Assembly: GCA_964434865.1 (NCBI GenBank)
Contig: CAYSWV010000003.1
Coordinates: forward strand, 62,001-126,000
Length of the DNA stretch: 64,000 nt
Reading direction: 5' to 3'
Source: CAYSWV01 sp964434865
GTDB lineage: Bacteria > Cyanobacteriota > Cyanobacteriia > Thermostichales > Thermostichaceae
Numbering within the stretch: the stretch's first letter is position 1; every line of letters starts with the position of its first letter. The notes beneath the pieces are model-generated. The model was not told the origin of the DNA. It did not search any database and saw only the letters and a list, made by a program, of their open reading frames with translations. Shown here piece after piece: positions 17,601-25,752 of the stretch. The translations under genes were made by a program, and so were the position numbers.

Positions 17601-20015
17601 CGATGTAAAGTATACAACTCATTTGGCGCCTTAATCAGCCCTTGGAAAAGTAGTCTTGATCACAGTATTCCGATTTTGAGGCAGGGTTATCAAGATGGCG
17701 TTGAAATTGGGGATGTCTATGCCAGTTACAACTCTTACAATCTGATCATGCAAAGATTAATAGCAGCCCATGATCTAGATAGCGTTATGGCAGAATCCCA
17801 AAAACACGAAGAGTTTCTCAAACGAGCCAAAAATAGTGTTTTCGTAGGCATTCAGCAATTAGATCAACATTTTATTCTCAATATCCAAGGCAAAACCCAA
17901 AATCGATATTCACTCAGTGATGATCAGTTTAATGAACAAGATTGTGTTCAAATGCTGAAGGATAATCTCTTTTTTCCTGGTATTGCCACCTATAATATTT
18001 TCAAGACTCATATCCTTTACCTCTATGGCGATTATATCAATGCTTTAAAACAAGCCCAGTGTAGTCAAGAGTCTGTTGTCTTTGTTTCTGGAATTATTAA
18101 CTTCACTGAGCACTATTACTATTATTCCCTAGTTCTAACCGCTTTGTATCCCTCAGCTTCTCATCAAGATCAGACTCAGTACTGGACATTGTTGGAACAG
18201 CATCAAACCCAAATGAAGCTCTGGGCTGATCACTGCCCCATTAACTTTCAACATAAATATCTCCTAGTTGCAGCCGAGATGGCTCGTATTACCCAGCAGT
18301 TTGAAGATGCTGTTCATCTTTACGATCAGGCTATTGAAGCTGCCAAAGTAGGTGATTTTTTTCAAAATGTAGCCTTAGCTAATGAGCTAGCTGCCAAGTT
18401 TTGGTTAGAGCATCATCATGAACGCATTGCTAGAGTCTACTTGCGAGAAGCTTACTACTATTATCAACTATGGGGAGCTGTCCATAAGGTTAATGATATC
18501 AAAACTCAATATCCTGAGGTAGCCGTCAGTCCTCAACAATCTGCCTTCCAGACTTCAACCACAACACGATCCTCTACCACAGGGCAAGTTTATGAAATCG
18601 ATCTGACAACTGTCATCCGGGCTTCTCAGGCTTTAGCAGGTGAAATTATTATTGAACGATTACTTGAACAGTTAATGAAAACCGTGATTGAAAATGCAGG
18701 AGCTCAACAGGGATTCATTCTCTTACATCGAAATGATCAATGGGTGATCGAAGCTGAAAAAAGTGTAAATCAAGAAGTTAGTTTACTCCAATCTAGTTCG
18801 GTGGCGACGGAGACTAGAGTCCCAATGACCATCATTAACTATGTCACACGCCTAAAAGAGAGCGTGATCCTCAATGATGCTAGTCATGAAGGCTCATTTA
18901 CCCAGGATCCTTATATTTTACAGCATCAACCTAAATCAATACTGTGTATTCCTCTGCTAAAACAAGGTGAGTTGATTGGGATTTTGTATTTAGAAAACAA
19001 TTTAACCACTAATGCTTTTACTCCCAGTCGGGTTGAGTTTTTGGGTATTATCTCAGCACAAGCTGCCATTTCCATTGAGAATTCTCATCTCTATGAGCAA
19101 CTTGAAGATTACAATCGCACCCTTGAGCGCAAAGTTGAGGAACGGACTCAGGAACTCCAAGATAAAAATGGACAATTAGGTGACGCACTCAAACAACTGA
19201 AGGCCACTCAGGATCAAATTATTGCTCAGCAGAAACTAGCATCTTTGGGTGCCTTAACAGCGGGTATCGCTCATGAGATCAAAAATCCTCTGAACTTTGT
19301 TAATAACTTTGCAGAGCTATCAGTTGAGTTGGTTGAGGAATTATCCCAAGAGTTAGAAGCTCAATCTGAACATTTATCCACTGAAACACTTGAGTATTTT
19401 CAAGAAATTTTAAGTGATCTCAATCAAAATGTCCATAAAATTAATGAGCACGGTCGCCGCGCTGATGGTATTGTTCGCTCAATGCTAATGCATTCCCGTG
19501 GAGATGGAGGTGAATGGCAATTAACTGATATCAATACTATCCTGAAGGAAGCTGTTAATTTGGCTTATCATGGAATGCGAGCTAGAGATTCAGCTTTCAA
19601 CATTAGTATTGGCTCAGAGTATGCTGCTGAGATCCAGCCGATTATCACAGTCCAATCCAACATTAACCGAGTTTTTCTTAATATCATTAACAACGCTTGC
19701 TATGCCACTCGTGAGAAACAGAAGCAAGCTGAGCCTCACTACTCCCCTGAACTACAAGTCAAAACACAAGTTAAAGGCCAACATATTGAGATCAGGATCC
19801 GAGACAACGGCATTGGAATTCCACAGAATGTGGTTGATAAGATTTTCAATCCCTTTTTCACCACAAAACCAACCGGTCAAGGAACAGGATTAGGATTATC
19901 GATTTGTCATGATATTGTTGTACAAGAGCACAAAGGAGAGATCCAAGTCGAAACAGAAGCAGGTCAATACACCGAATTTATTGTCTTGTTACCTAATGTT
20001 AATTCTTTAGGTTAA
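14631..20015 (+). CDS. Giant Ser/Thr kinase - AAA ATPase - GAF - histidine kinase sensor
   Basis: The 1794-residue protein is of a kind expanded in filamentous and other large-genome cyanobacteria. Domains in order: protein kinase about 1-275, with HKDIKPANIII and Asp149 in ITDFGIS; STAND/AAA-type ATPase about 300-650 with P-loop GGYSGIGKSSLV (Lys335) and Walker B LVLFLDDLQWAD; a long TPR-like helical region about 700-1300; GAF about 1340-1490; coiled coil; then HisKA with phospho-acceptor His1548 in GIAHEIKNPLNFVNN and an HATPase with DNGIGIP and GQGTGLGLSI. The GGAGA site lies near the ATG. It is followed at once by two response-regulator genes, its probable partners. The signal is unknown. 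Confidence 0.92.
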   Translation: MRQLHSYQVIETIHEGESTTIYRGTDEQQQPVIIKTLKAEYPDLKDIARLKHEYDILQDLQINGVVQALDLVKQDTQASLIFEDFGGESLKKIILEQGCFKTNLASFLHIAIALTDILGEIHNAHIIHKDIKPANIIINQTTGEVKITDFGISSRLTTESQSLDTTLLEGTLSNISPEQTGRMNRAIDYRTDYYSLGITFYEMLTGQLPFSSTDPLELIHCHIAKVPPSPRQLDPTIPEVISDIIMKLLLKTAEERYQTTFGLRADLETCLEQLTLKGQISHFEVGHHDISGKFQIPQKLYGREEDVATLMAAFERVSQGYTEMMLVGGYSGIGKSSLVHEIHKPIAKGGGYFISGKFDQFQRNIPYASFIQAFRDLVLQLLTESSTAIQQWQDLLLAALGPNGQVIIDVIPEVELIIGTQPPVPHLGPAESQNRFNFVFQQFVTVFTQKEHPLVLFLDDLQWADSASLRFIQLLMTTANSPYLLFIGAYRDNEVDPSHPLLLTIDEIKRFETVINTINVKPLALAHVNQLIAETLSCSAEQSQSLANLCLQKTQGNPFFLNQLLRELHNDQLITFDSHLGFWQWNIDQIQAQEITDNVVELMVGKIQKMAPLSQERLKLAACMGNRFNLNVLAVVSETSLSECASNLWQPLHENLLLPLDDSYKIPLALRHETWDHPEHLVIDYKFLHDRVQQAAYALIPEADKQATHLKIGQLLLNNTSDSELDDKIFEIVNHLNLAADLIQSNDLRYQLAQLNLSAGQKAKDATAYEPALRYFNQGIKAIPGDPWTDYYELAFALYREQSECEYLCSHFEAAEHLFDTVLSHARTDLEKAEIQIIRLALYDIAAKYIESLQIGSEALKMLGITIPIESDAVLVALETELEHYRTYLKTVSIADLIAAPLMTQPELQASMQLLMNMTGPAYFTNQDLLALTTIKMVNLSIQHGNSDVSAHGYAFWGVVSGARLQEFDLGYEFGQLAMQLLDKMDNPNVRCKVYNSFGALISPWKSSLDHSIPILRQGYQDGVEIGDVYASYNSYNLIMQRLIAAHDLDSVMAESQKHEEFLKRAKNSVFVGIQQLDQHFILNIQGKTQNRYSLSDDQFNEQDCVQMLKDNLFFPGIATYNIFKTHILYLYGDYINALKQAQCSQESVVFVSGIINFTEHYYYYSLVLTALYPSASHQDQTQYWTLLEQHQTQMKLWADHCPINFQHKYLLVAAEMARITQQFEDAVHLYDQAIEAAKVGDFFQNVALANELAAKFWLEHHHERIARVYLREAYYYYQLWGAVHKVNDIKTQYPEVAVSPQQSAFQTSTTTRSSTTGQVYEIDLTTVIRASQALAGEIIIERLLEQLMKTVIENAGAQQGFILLHRNDQWVIEAEKSVNQEVSLLQSSSVATETRVPMTIINYVTRLKESVILNDASHEGSFTQDPYILQHQPKSILCIPLLKQGELIGILYLENNLTTNAFTPSRVEFLGIISAQAAISIENSHLYEQLEDYNRTLERKVEERTQELQDKNGQLGDALKQLKATQDQIIAQQKLASLGALTAGIAHEIKNPLNFVNNFAELSVELVEELSQELEAQSEHLSTETLEYFQEILSDLNQNVHKINEHGRRADGIVRSMLMHSRGDGGEWQLTDINTILKEAVNLAYHGMRARDSAFNISIGSEYAAEIQPIITVQSNINRVFLNIINNACYATREKQKQAEPHYSPELQVKTQVKGQHIEIRIRDNGIGIPQNVVDKIFNPFFTTKPTGQGTGLGLSICHDIVVQEHKGEIQVETEAGQYTEFIVLLPNVNSLG

Positions 20016-20079
20016 ATTGGGCCTTTTAGAGTTCAAATTTATCGTTAGAGGGAGACTGAATCATGGTGAGGAGGACAAT

Positions 20080-20472
20080 GTGAATATCTTAGTGGTTGAT
20101 GACGAACATGATATCGAATTACTATTCAAGCAAAAATTTCGTCGAGAAATACGTAACGGGGAGTTAAGATTTGACTTTGCTCATTCTGCAGAAGAGGCCA
20201 TTGAGCAACTTCAATCTGATGAACTATCTAGTTTAGTAGTCCTGATTCTATCTGATATTAATATGCCAGGTATGAGCGGCTTAGAGTTACTAAAAATTGT
20301 TAAAACTAAGTTACCTCATCTTAAAGTTTATATGATCACAGCCTATGGAGACAGTCAAACTTTCAGTACAGCTCAACACTATGGGGCTGATGGCTATTTA
20401 AACAAACCACTTGATTTCAAACTGCTGAGAGACCAAATTAATAGGCTTACACCTCCTGTCCTGAACGAATGA
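20080..20472 (+). CDS. Single-domain response regulator
   Basis: The 130-residue product is a lone REC domain: acidic pair in ILVVDDEHD, phospho-acceptor Asp59 in LSDINMPGMSG, Thr/Ala switch in MITAYGD and Lys in LNKPLDF. The start is chosen as GTG at 20080 because AGGAGG lies 6 bases upstream and the protein then begins VNILVVDDE; an ATG 63 bases further up would add 21 residues unlike the family. It has no output domain, so it may act by protein binding or as part of a phosphorelay between the kinase upstream and the REC-kinase downstream. It lies 64 bases behind the giant sensor gene. Confidence 0.9.
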   Translation: MNILVVDDEHDIELLFKQKFRREIRNGELRFDFAHSAEEAIEQLQSDELSSLVVLILSDINMPGMSGLELLKIVKTKLPHLKVYMITAYGDSQTFSTAQHYGADGYLNKPLDFKLLRDQINRLTPPVLNE

Positions 20473-20756
20473 TCCCAAAGTCTACCCGTTTTTGTGATAG
20501 GATAAAGCAAGTTTTGGACCATGGAGAAGGTACTAGCGTGAATTTAGAGTGAACAGGTTGTTAAGCCATAGCTGAGCTGGATGGACTAGTTTTTTCAGAG
20601 ATTAAAAGTCTTGAATCAAGCTTTTCACCTGATCAGATTGGTTCTATACAGATGACAAGCGAAGAGATCGCGTATATTGATTAACACTTACATTAACATC
20701 TACATGAATTATCACTAGTCTATGAATTGACACTAGCGGAGAGCAGGACGTTAGGA

Positions 20757-22580
20757 ATGAGTGCTAAAGTGCTGGTTGTGGATGATGAACCTGATCTCGA
20801 ACTTTTGATCCGCCAGAAGTTTAGGCGGCAAATTCGACAGAATCTCTTGGAATTTTTATTTGCCAGTCATGGTTTAGAGGCACTTGAACATCTGCATCCG
20901 GATTCCAATATTGATGTTGTGCTTACCGATATCAATATGCCAGAGATGGATGGCCTCACCCTCTTGACTCGCATTGCGCAGCTACCGTTGACAGTGAAAA
21001 CTGTGATTGTCTCCGCTTATGGCGATATGGAGAATATCCGCACTGCCATGAATTTGGGTGCTTTCGATTTTTTAACCAAACCGATCAACTTTAATGATCT
21101 GGAGATTACTTTGGATAAAACTATTCAAAGTGTTAAACAACTTAAAACAGCCTTAGAACAGGAACGCCTAGCCCGCAAAGTTCAAGAAAAACTATTAGAA
21201 GATCTACGCAAAGAAGTTGCTGAACGGAAACAAGCTGAACAACAAGTCCGTGATAGCGAAAAACAACTGACTCAATTTTTAGATGGGATTCCAGTTGGGA
21301 TTTTCATCGTGGATGCAAAAGGAAAACCTCATTACATTAATCGTATTGCCAAACAGATTTTAAATATCAATGATGACAATAGTGCAGCTCCGCCTGATTT
21401 ATCTGAGGTTTATCAACCTTATCTAATGGGAACTGAAGAGATCTACCCCTTAGAACGAGATCCACTTTTGCGGGCACTTAATGGAGAATTTGTAACAGTC
21501 GATGATATTGAAGTACGTCATACCGATCAAGCTATTTTTTTAGAGGCCTGGGTAACTCCTATTTTTGATGCTCATAACTATATTGCCTACGCTATTGCAG
21601 CATTTCAAGATATCACTCAACGCAAGTGGTCAGAAACAGAGCGCATTCAAGTTATGCAAGAGCTGGAAAGTAAGAATGTGGCTTTAGAGCAAGCCAGAGA
21701 ACAATTGGCAGACTATAGCCAAACTCTAGAACACAAGGTAGAAGAACGAACTAAAGAACTCAAACAAATTCTACAAGAGTTAGAATCCACTCAAGCTGAA
21801 TTGATCCAATCAGAAAAAATGGCCGCTCTAGGTCAGCTCGTAGCTGGAGTAGCTCATGAGGTCAATACACCCATTGGCTGTGCTATTACTGCGGCTTCAA
21901 TGCTATCTGATAAAACAGTCGATTTCTTAGTCTCTTGTGAGCAGGGCAGACTGAAGAAATCCGTTTTGAATAATTACTTAAGCACTGCTCAGCAAACCAG
22001 TGAGATCATTTTAAGTAATTTGCAACGAGCAGGTGATTTAATTCAAAACTTTAAGCAGGTAGCCGTAGATCGAGTTCGCTGGGATCTGAGACTATTTTCA
22101 GTAAAGGACTATTTGAGCCGAACCCTCAGTAGTTTGGATCCCCATATTAAGCAAGCTAATCATCAAGTGAGAATTGGGGGGGATGATTTTGAGATCAATA
22201 GCTATCCTGGTGCTTTTTCACAAGTTATCACCAATCTAGTTATGAATTCTATTCTCCATGCTTATCGTCCAGGTGAGCAGGGTACCCTATCCCTCAAAGT
22301 GGTGATGCAAGCCTCTAATCGCTTTATCCTAGAGTACTCAGATGATGGAGCTGGTATTCCAGCTGAAAATTTACCTAAGATTTTTGAACCTTTTTTCACA
22401 ACAGCGCGCCACCGGGGGGGGACTGGGCTCGGACTTCATATCGTTTACAATATTGTGACCCAAAACCTGCAAGGCTCAATTCAGTGCCACAGTGAGCTAG
22501 GCCAAGGGACACGATTTGTTCTCAATTTACCCCTGACATTAGCCGAAATATCCAACTTGGATCTCGATCTACACGCTTAA
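20757..22580 (+). CDS. REC-PAS-histidine kinase hybrid
   Basis: The 607-residue protein has an N-terminal receiver with Asp58 in LTDINMPEMDG and Lys in LTKPINF, a coiled-coil linker, a PAS domain about 170-300 (FLDGIPVGIFIVDAKGKPHY), another coiled coil, then HisKA with His367 in GVAHEVNTPIG and an HATPase with EYSDDGAGIP and GGTGLGLHIVYN. ATG at 20757 is preferred to an upstream TTG at 20727 because the protein then starts at the receiver. The receiver is similar to that of the preceding regulator (both read DDE-D-ELL-QKFRR-IR), which suggests a duplication. Together the three genes look like one phosphorelay. Confidence 0.92.
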   Translation: MSAKVLVVDDEPDLELLIRQKFRRQIRQNLLEFLFASHGLEALEHLHPDSNIDVVLTDINMPEMDGLTLLTRIAQLPLTVKTVIVSAYGDMENIRTAMNLGAFDFLTKPINFNDLEITLDKTIQSVKQLKTALEQERLARKVQEKLLEDLRKEVAERKQAEQQVRDSEKQLTQFLDGIPVGIFIVDAKGKPHYINRIAKQILNINDDNSAAPPDLSEVYQPYLMGTEEIYPLERDPLLRALNGEFVTVDDIEVRHTDQAIFLEAWVTPIFDAHNYIAYAIAAFQDITQRKWSETERIQVMQELESKNVALEQAREQLADYSQTLEHKVEERTKELKQILQELESTQAELIQSEKMAALGQLVAGVAHEVNTPIGCAITAASMLSDKTVDFLVSCEQGRLKKSVLNNYLSTAQQTSEIILSNLQRAGDLIQNFKQVAVDRVRWDLRLFSVKDYLSRTLSSLDPHIKQANHQVRIGGDDFEINSYPGAFSQVITNLVMNSILHAYRPGEQGTLSLKVVMQASNRFILEYSDDGAGIPAENLPKIFEPFFTTARHRGGTGLGLHIVYNIVTQNLQGSIQCHSELGQGTRFVLNLPLTLAEISNLDLDLHA

Positions 22581-22614
22581 GCTAGTCTTATTTAAAGACA
22601 AATGATTATTGAGT

Positions 22615-23931
22615 CTAAATAGGGTCTAAGGCTTCAAGGGGGCCTACCACAGCTGTGACAGGAGTTTTGAGGTAAGTCTGTGCTGCCTGATACAGAGACT
22701 CAGATGTAACTGCTAGAATATGTTGGGGATACAGTTGATCAAACTCGTAACCTAACCCTAAGGCTTCATATAAGCCCAGTACTTGAATGATCTGTGCATT
22801 GGTTTGTTTACTCAAGGCATAATGTCCTAGTAGTTTACGCTTTGCAAGTTCTACTTCAGCTTCAGATAATGGGGCTTCAATAAGCCGTTTCATCTCAGAG
22901 GTTAAACAATCCAGAGCATAGGCAGTATTAGCACTGCTAGTACCTAGGTAGGCAATGAAGGGAGCTGGATCTTGTCGAGTTGCAAAAATAGCAGACACAT
23001 CATAGGCTAGACCCAATTTCTCCCTTAGTTCTGAAAATAACCGACTAGATAAACCCTGTCCCAAGTAGGTACACAAGACTTTGAGCCTGGCATAATCGGC
23101 TTGGTGAACAGATGACCCACGGTAGCCCATCATGATGATACTTTGATGGGTATCTTGAACAGTCTTGAATAATTGTGAACATTCCAGGTGTGCTAAATTA
23201 GATTGATGTAATTGAACGTTGTCCTGACTAGTGTAGGTACCATTCCAGTGTCCTAACGCTAGCTCAATTTCAGCTTGTAAAGTCTCAGGTGGCATAGGAC
23301 CAATAGCAGCAATAACTAGTTGATCGGGACGAAAATAACAGCGGTGAAATTGGGTGAGATGCTCACGGGTCAGCTGTTTGACAGTTACCTCCCGACCAAT
23401 TACAGAGTCAGCGTAGGGATGGTTAGGATAGAGATGGTGGCGAATACTGTCAAATGCCACTGAGAAGGGACGCTCCTGTTGAGAACGGATTCCTTGTAAG
23501 ATCAAGCCTTGTTCACGAGTAACTTCAGAGTCCGGAAAGGTAGGTTCGCATAGCACTTCTTTCAGCAGTTTGAGAACATCAGGTAGGTCAGCAGCAATAC
23601 ATTTAAGACTAATTTCAAAGTAATCAGGCGTGACATCAGTCGACAAAGCAGCTCCTAAAGATTCAGCTGCAATGGCAATCGCTTGAGAGTCGTACAATGA
23701 TGTTCCTCGAGTCAACACTGCAGCAACCAAATTGGCTAGACCAACTTGATGGGGTAGATCGACACGACTCCCGGCTGGTAAGAAACAGCGAACGGCCACC
23801 ACATTAACTGTTGGATTCTGCATGGCAACTAGTGTGATCCCATTGGCCAACTTGATGCGGGTGGCAGGTTGACGCTCGGTTGAATGATCGGTTGATCGAG
23901 AGCAGCTGAATGAATTCACACTCATGGCCAT
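22615..23931 (-). CDS. M16-family peptidase-like protein without zinc motif
   Basis: The 438-residue protein has the pitrilysin/processing-peptidase fold (RIKLANGITLVAMQNPTVNV, then VAVRCFLPAGSRVDL), but where active members read HxxEH it has PHQVGLANLVAAVLTRGTS, so the zinc ligands are missing. The second domain (GYRGSSVHQADYARLKVLCT, GLSSRLFSELREKLGLAYDV) is well kept. In this family a non-catalytic subunit commonly pairs with an active one, as in mitochondrial processing peptidase. The active partner starts the same transcript, 72 bases upstream. It is convergent with the sensor kinase gene. Confidence 0.88.
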   Translation of the reverse strand: MAMSVNSFSCSRSTDHSTERQPATRIKLANGITLVAMQNPTVNVVAVRCFLPAGSRVDLPHQVGLANLVAAVLTRGTSLYDSQAIAIAAESLGAALSTDVTPDYFEISLKCIAADLPDVLKLLKEVLCEPTFPDSEVTREQGLILQGIRSQQERPFSVAFDSIRHHLYPNHPYADSVIGREVTVKQLTREHLTQFHRCYFRPDQLVIAAIGPMPPETLQAEIELALGHWNGTYTSQDNVQLHQSNLAHLECSQLFKTVQDTHQSIIMMGYRGSSVHQADYARLKVLCTYLGQGLSSRLFSELREKLGLAYDVSAIFATRQDPAPFIAYLGTSSANTAYALDCLTSEMKRLIEAPLSEAEVELAKRKLLGHYALSKQTNAQIIQVLGLYEALGLGYEFDQLYPQHILAVTSESLYQAAQTYLKTPVTAVVGPLEALDPI

Positions 23932-24003
23932 AAGTTAACTCCCATAAGGGTATCAGGCCTAGTCCTGACAATGAGATACCTTGGTTACAGTCTCAGGTCA
24001 CAC

Positions 24004-25332
24004 TCATGACTTGAGGCAAACCTGTTTGGAAGATAAAGGCAGCAGCGTTGTTGAGGTGGGCTTCAGAACTGTCAACGTATAATCTTCAGGTGATAGATAC
24101 GCTTGCACAAGATTTTGCAACTTCTCTGGACTTAGGGTCTGGATCAGATCAAGATAGCGCTGGGCCAGATCCATACCGCTTCCCGCATAACCACACCAAT
24201 GAGCCACAGCATCGTGATAGCCAAACATATGGGCTAATTGTCCAGGAGATTCGGTTGAAAAGAGGAACTCATTACTTAAGACTCGTCGAGTTCGCTCAAG
24301 CTCAGCATCAGATATCAGTTCATCTTGTAGACGACGTAGCTCAGCCAGTACGGTCTCTTCAACAACTTCAAGATAAGTAGGATCTAAATAAGCACTGACA
24401 TAAAATAAGCCCGAATCTTGCTGGATCAAAGAAGCACAGCCAATACCTCTAACCCAACTTAATTGCTCTCGTAAACGATAGACCAACCGTGAAGTTCGCC
24501 CATCACCTAAAATAGAGGCGATTAATTCAAGACCACAGGCAACTTCAGCCTTCTGAACGCTGACCGTAGGCCAAGCCATGATCAATCGAGCTTGCTCTAA
24601 GCGAGGATAAGTTTGTTCTACTCTCGATGACTTACTGCGTAAGAGTGGAGTTGTTTTAAACCCTGAGGAGGGAGCTACGTCACGTGCCGTCCCAAAACAC
24701 CGTTCAACCAGTGCCAAAGTCGCCTCTACATCAATTTGGCCAACGACAACTACGGTCATATGCTCAGGCTGATACCACTGATGATGGTAGTGTCGTAAGC
24801 TCTCAGGGGTCATCGACTCCAGACTTGCACTCGTACCTAACACCGGTCGTCCGTAGGGATGAGAAGGATAGACTTGAGACAGCAGCAAGTGATAGGCCAC
24901 ATAATCAGGATTATCTTCAGCTCGACGGATCTCTTCTAGGATGACTGAGTACTCCCGCTCATATTCAGATTCAGGAATCGCAGCATTCAGCACAGCATCA
25001 GCCAAATGAGGGAGTGTATCGCCAAGATCTTGAGCAGCAACAGTGATGTAGTAATGGGTATAGTCCTGACCTGTCGCTGCATTTACAATGCCTCCTCGGC
25101 TTTCGATAGCAGCATCAAGCATACCGGGCGCCAAGGTAGGGGTTCCCTTAAACACCATATGCTCCAAAAAGTGCGAAATTCCAATCGAAGTATCCGATTC
25201 GTTGCGACCTCCTGTCCTTACCCAAACATCCACCGTTACTGCATCAGTTACCGAGATGGGATGGAGGATCAGGGTTGTCCCATTAGCCAGTCGATGGGTA
25301 ACCGCAGGTTGGAAAGCAGTGGATAGATTCAA
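24004..25332 (-). CDS. M16-family zinc peptidase, catalytic subunit
   Basis: The 442-residue product carries the inverted zinc motif HFLEH in GISHFLEHMVFKGTP, with the distal Glu in the following helix (EREYSVILEEIRR), and the usual second half ILGDGRTSRLVYRLREQLSW. It is likely a soluble or periplasmic metallopeptidase acting with the inactive paralogue downstream; cyanobacterial pairs of this kind are related to processing peptidases. The start is odd: no ATG occurs before the zinc site, and the only initiator that keeps VTHRLANGTTLILHPI is TTG at 25332, without a good ribosome binding site. Confidence 0.9.
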   Translation of the reverse strand: MNLSTAFQPAVTHRLANGTTLILHPISVTDAVTVDVWVRTGGRNESDTSIGISHFLEHMVFKGTPTLAPGMLDAAIESRGGIVNAATGQDYTHYYITVAAQDLGDTLPHLADAVLNAAIPESEYEREYSVILEEIRRAEDNPDYVAYHLLLSQVYPSHPYGRPVLGTSASLESMTPESLRHYHHQWYQPEHMTVVVVGQIDVEATLALVERCFGTARDVAPSSGFKTTPLLRSKSSRVEQTYPRLEQARLIMAWPTVSVQKAEVACGLELIASILGDGRTSRLVYRLREQLSWVRGIGCASLIQQDSGLFYVSAYLDPTYLEVVEETVLAELRRLQDELISDAELERTRRVLSNEFLFSTESPGQLAHMFGYHDAVAHWCGYAGSGMDLAQRYLDLIQTLSPEKLQNLVQAYLSPEDYTLTVLKPTSTTLLPLSSKQVCLKS

Positions 25333-25752
25333 AATTAGGTAAACCTATAGGACACCTTTCATTTTAGTACTGTAAACCCGGTCTGGAGCAATACCCTATA
25401 AATTCCAACCCATGAAACTTTTACAACTCCAGGTTACAGAATTGATATCTGTATCCTCAGCTACATTCAATCCCGACCTAGACATCGTTATCTGTCAGAT
25501 CGACAGGTGGCCTGCTCAAGCCTTGATGGTGCGGACATCAGCAATTTAAGTGATAGACAACCGTATCCCAGTTCACTGAATTCGACCGAGCTTGGCTACT
25601 CTTGATCTAAATGTGAGAGAACTTGATACTCTAACCTGGGATGAATTAGCATAGCTGATGCTTGATCTTGAATCCAGCTCTCTTGAATGATCCCCCTTTA
25701 AAATCTCTTGAGTCCTAGCATGAATCCTCTTGCAAGCTGGTGACGAGGTTAT
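25333..25752. other. Divergent spacer, one weak small ORF
   Basis: These 420 bases separate the M16 peptidase gene from the hydrolase gene and must hold both promoters. A 45-codon ORF begins at 25412 (MKLLQLQVTELIS) and ends at 25549, but it has no clear ribosome binding site and no family that I know, so it is not called. Nothing else is recognised. Confidence 0.35.

Noticed and set aside
25412..25549. 45-codon ORF in the spacer upstream of the DUF1400 hydrolase
   Set aside because: No ribosome binding site, no family resemblance and no support from neighbours.
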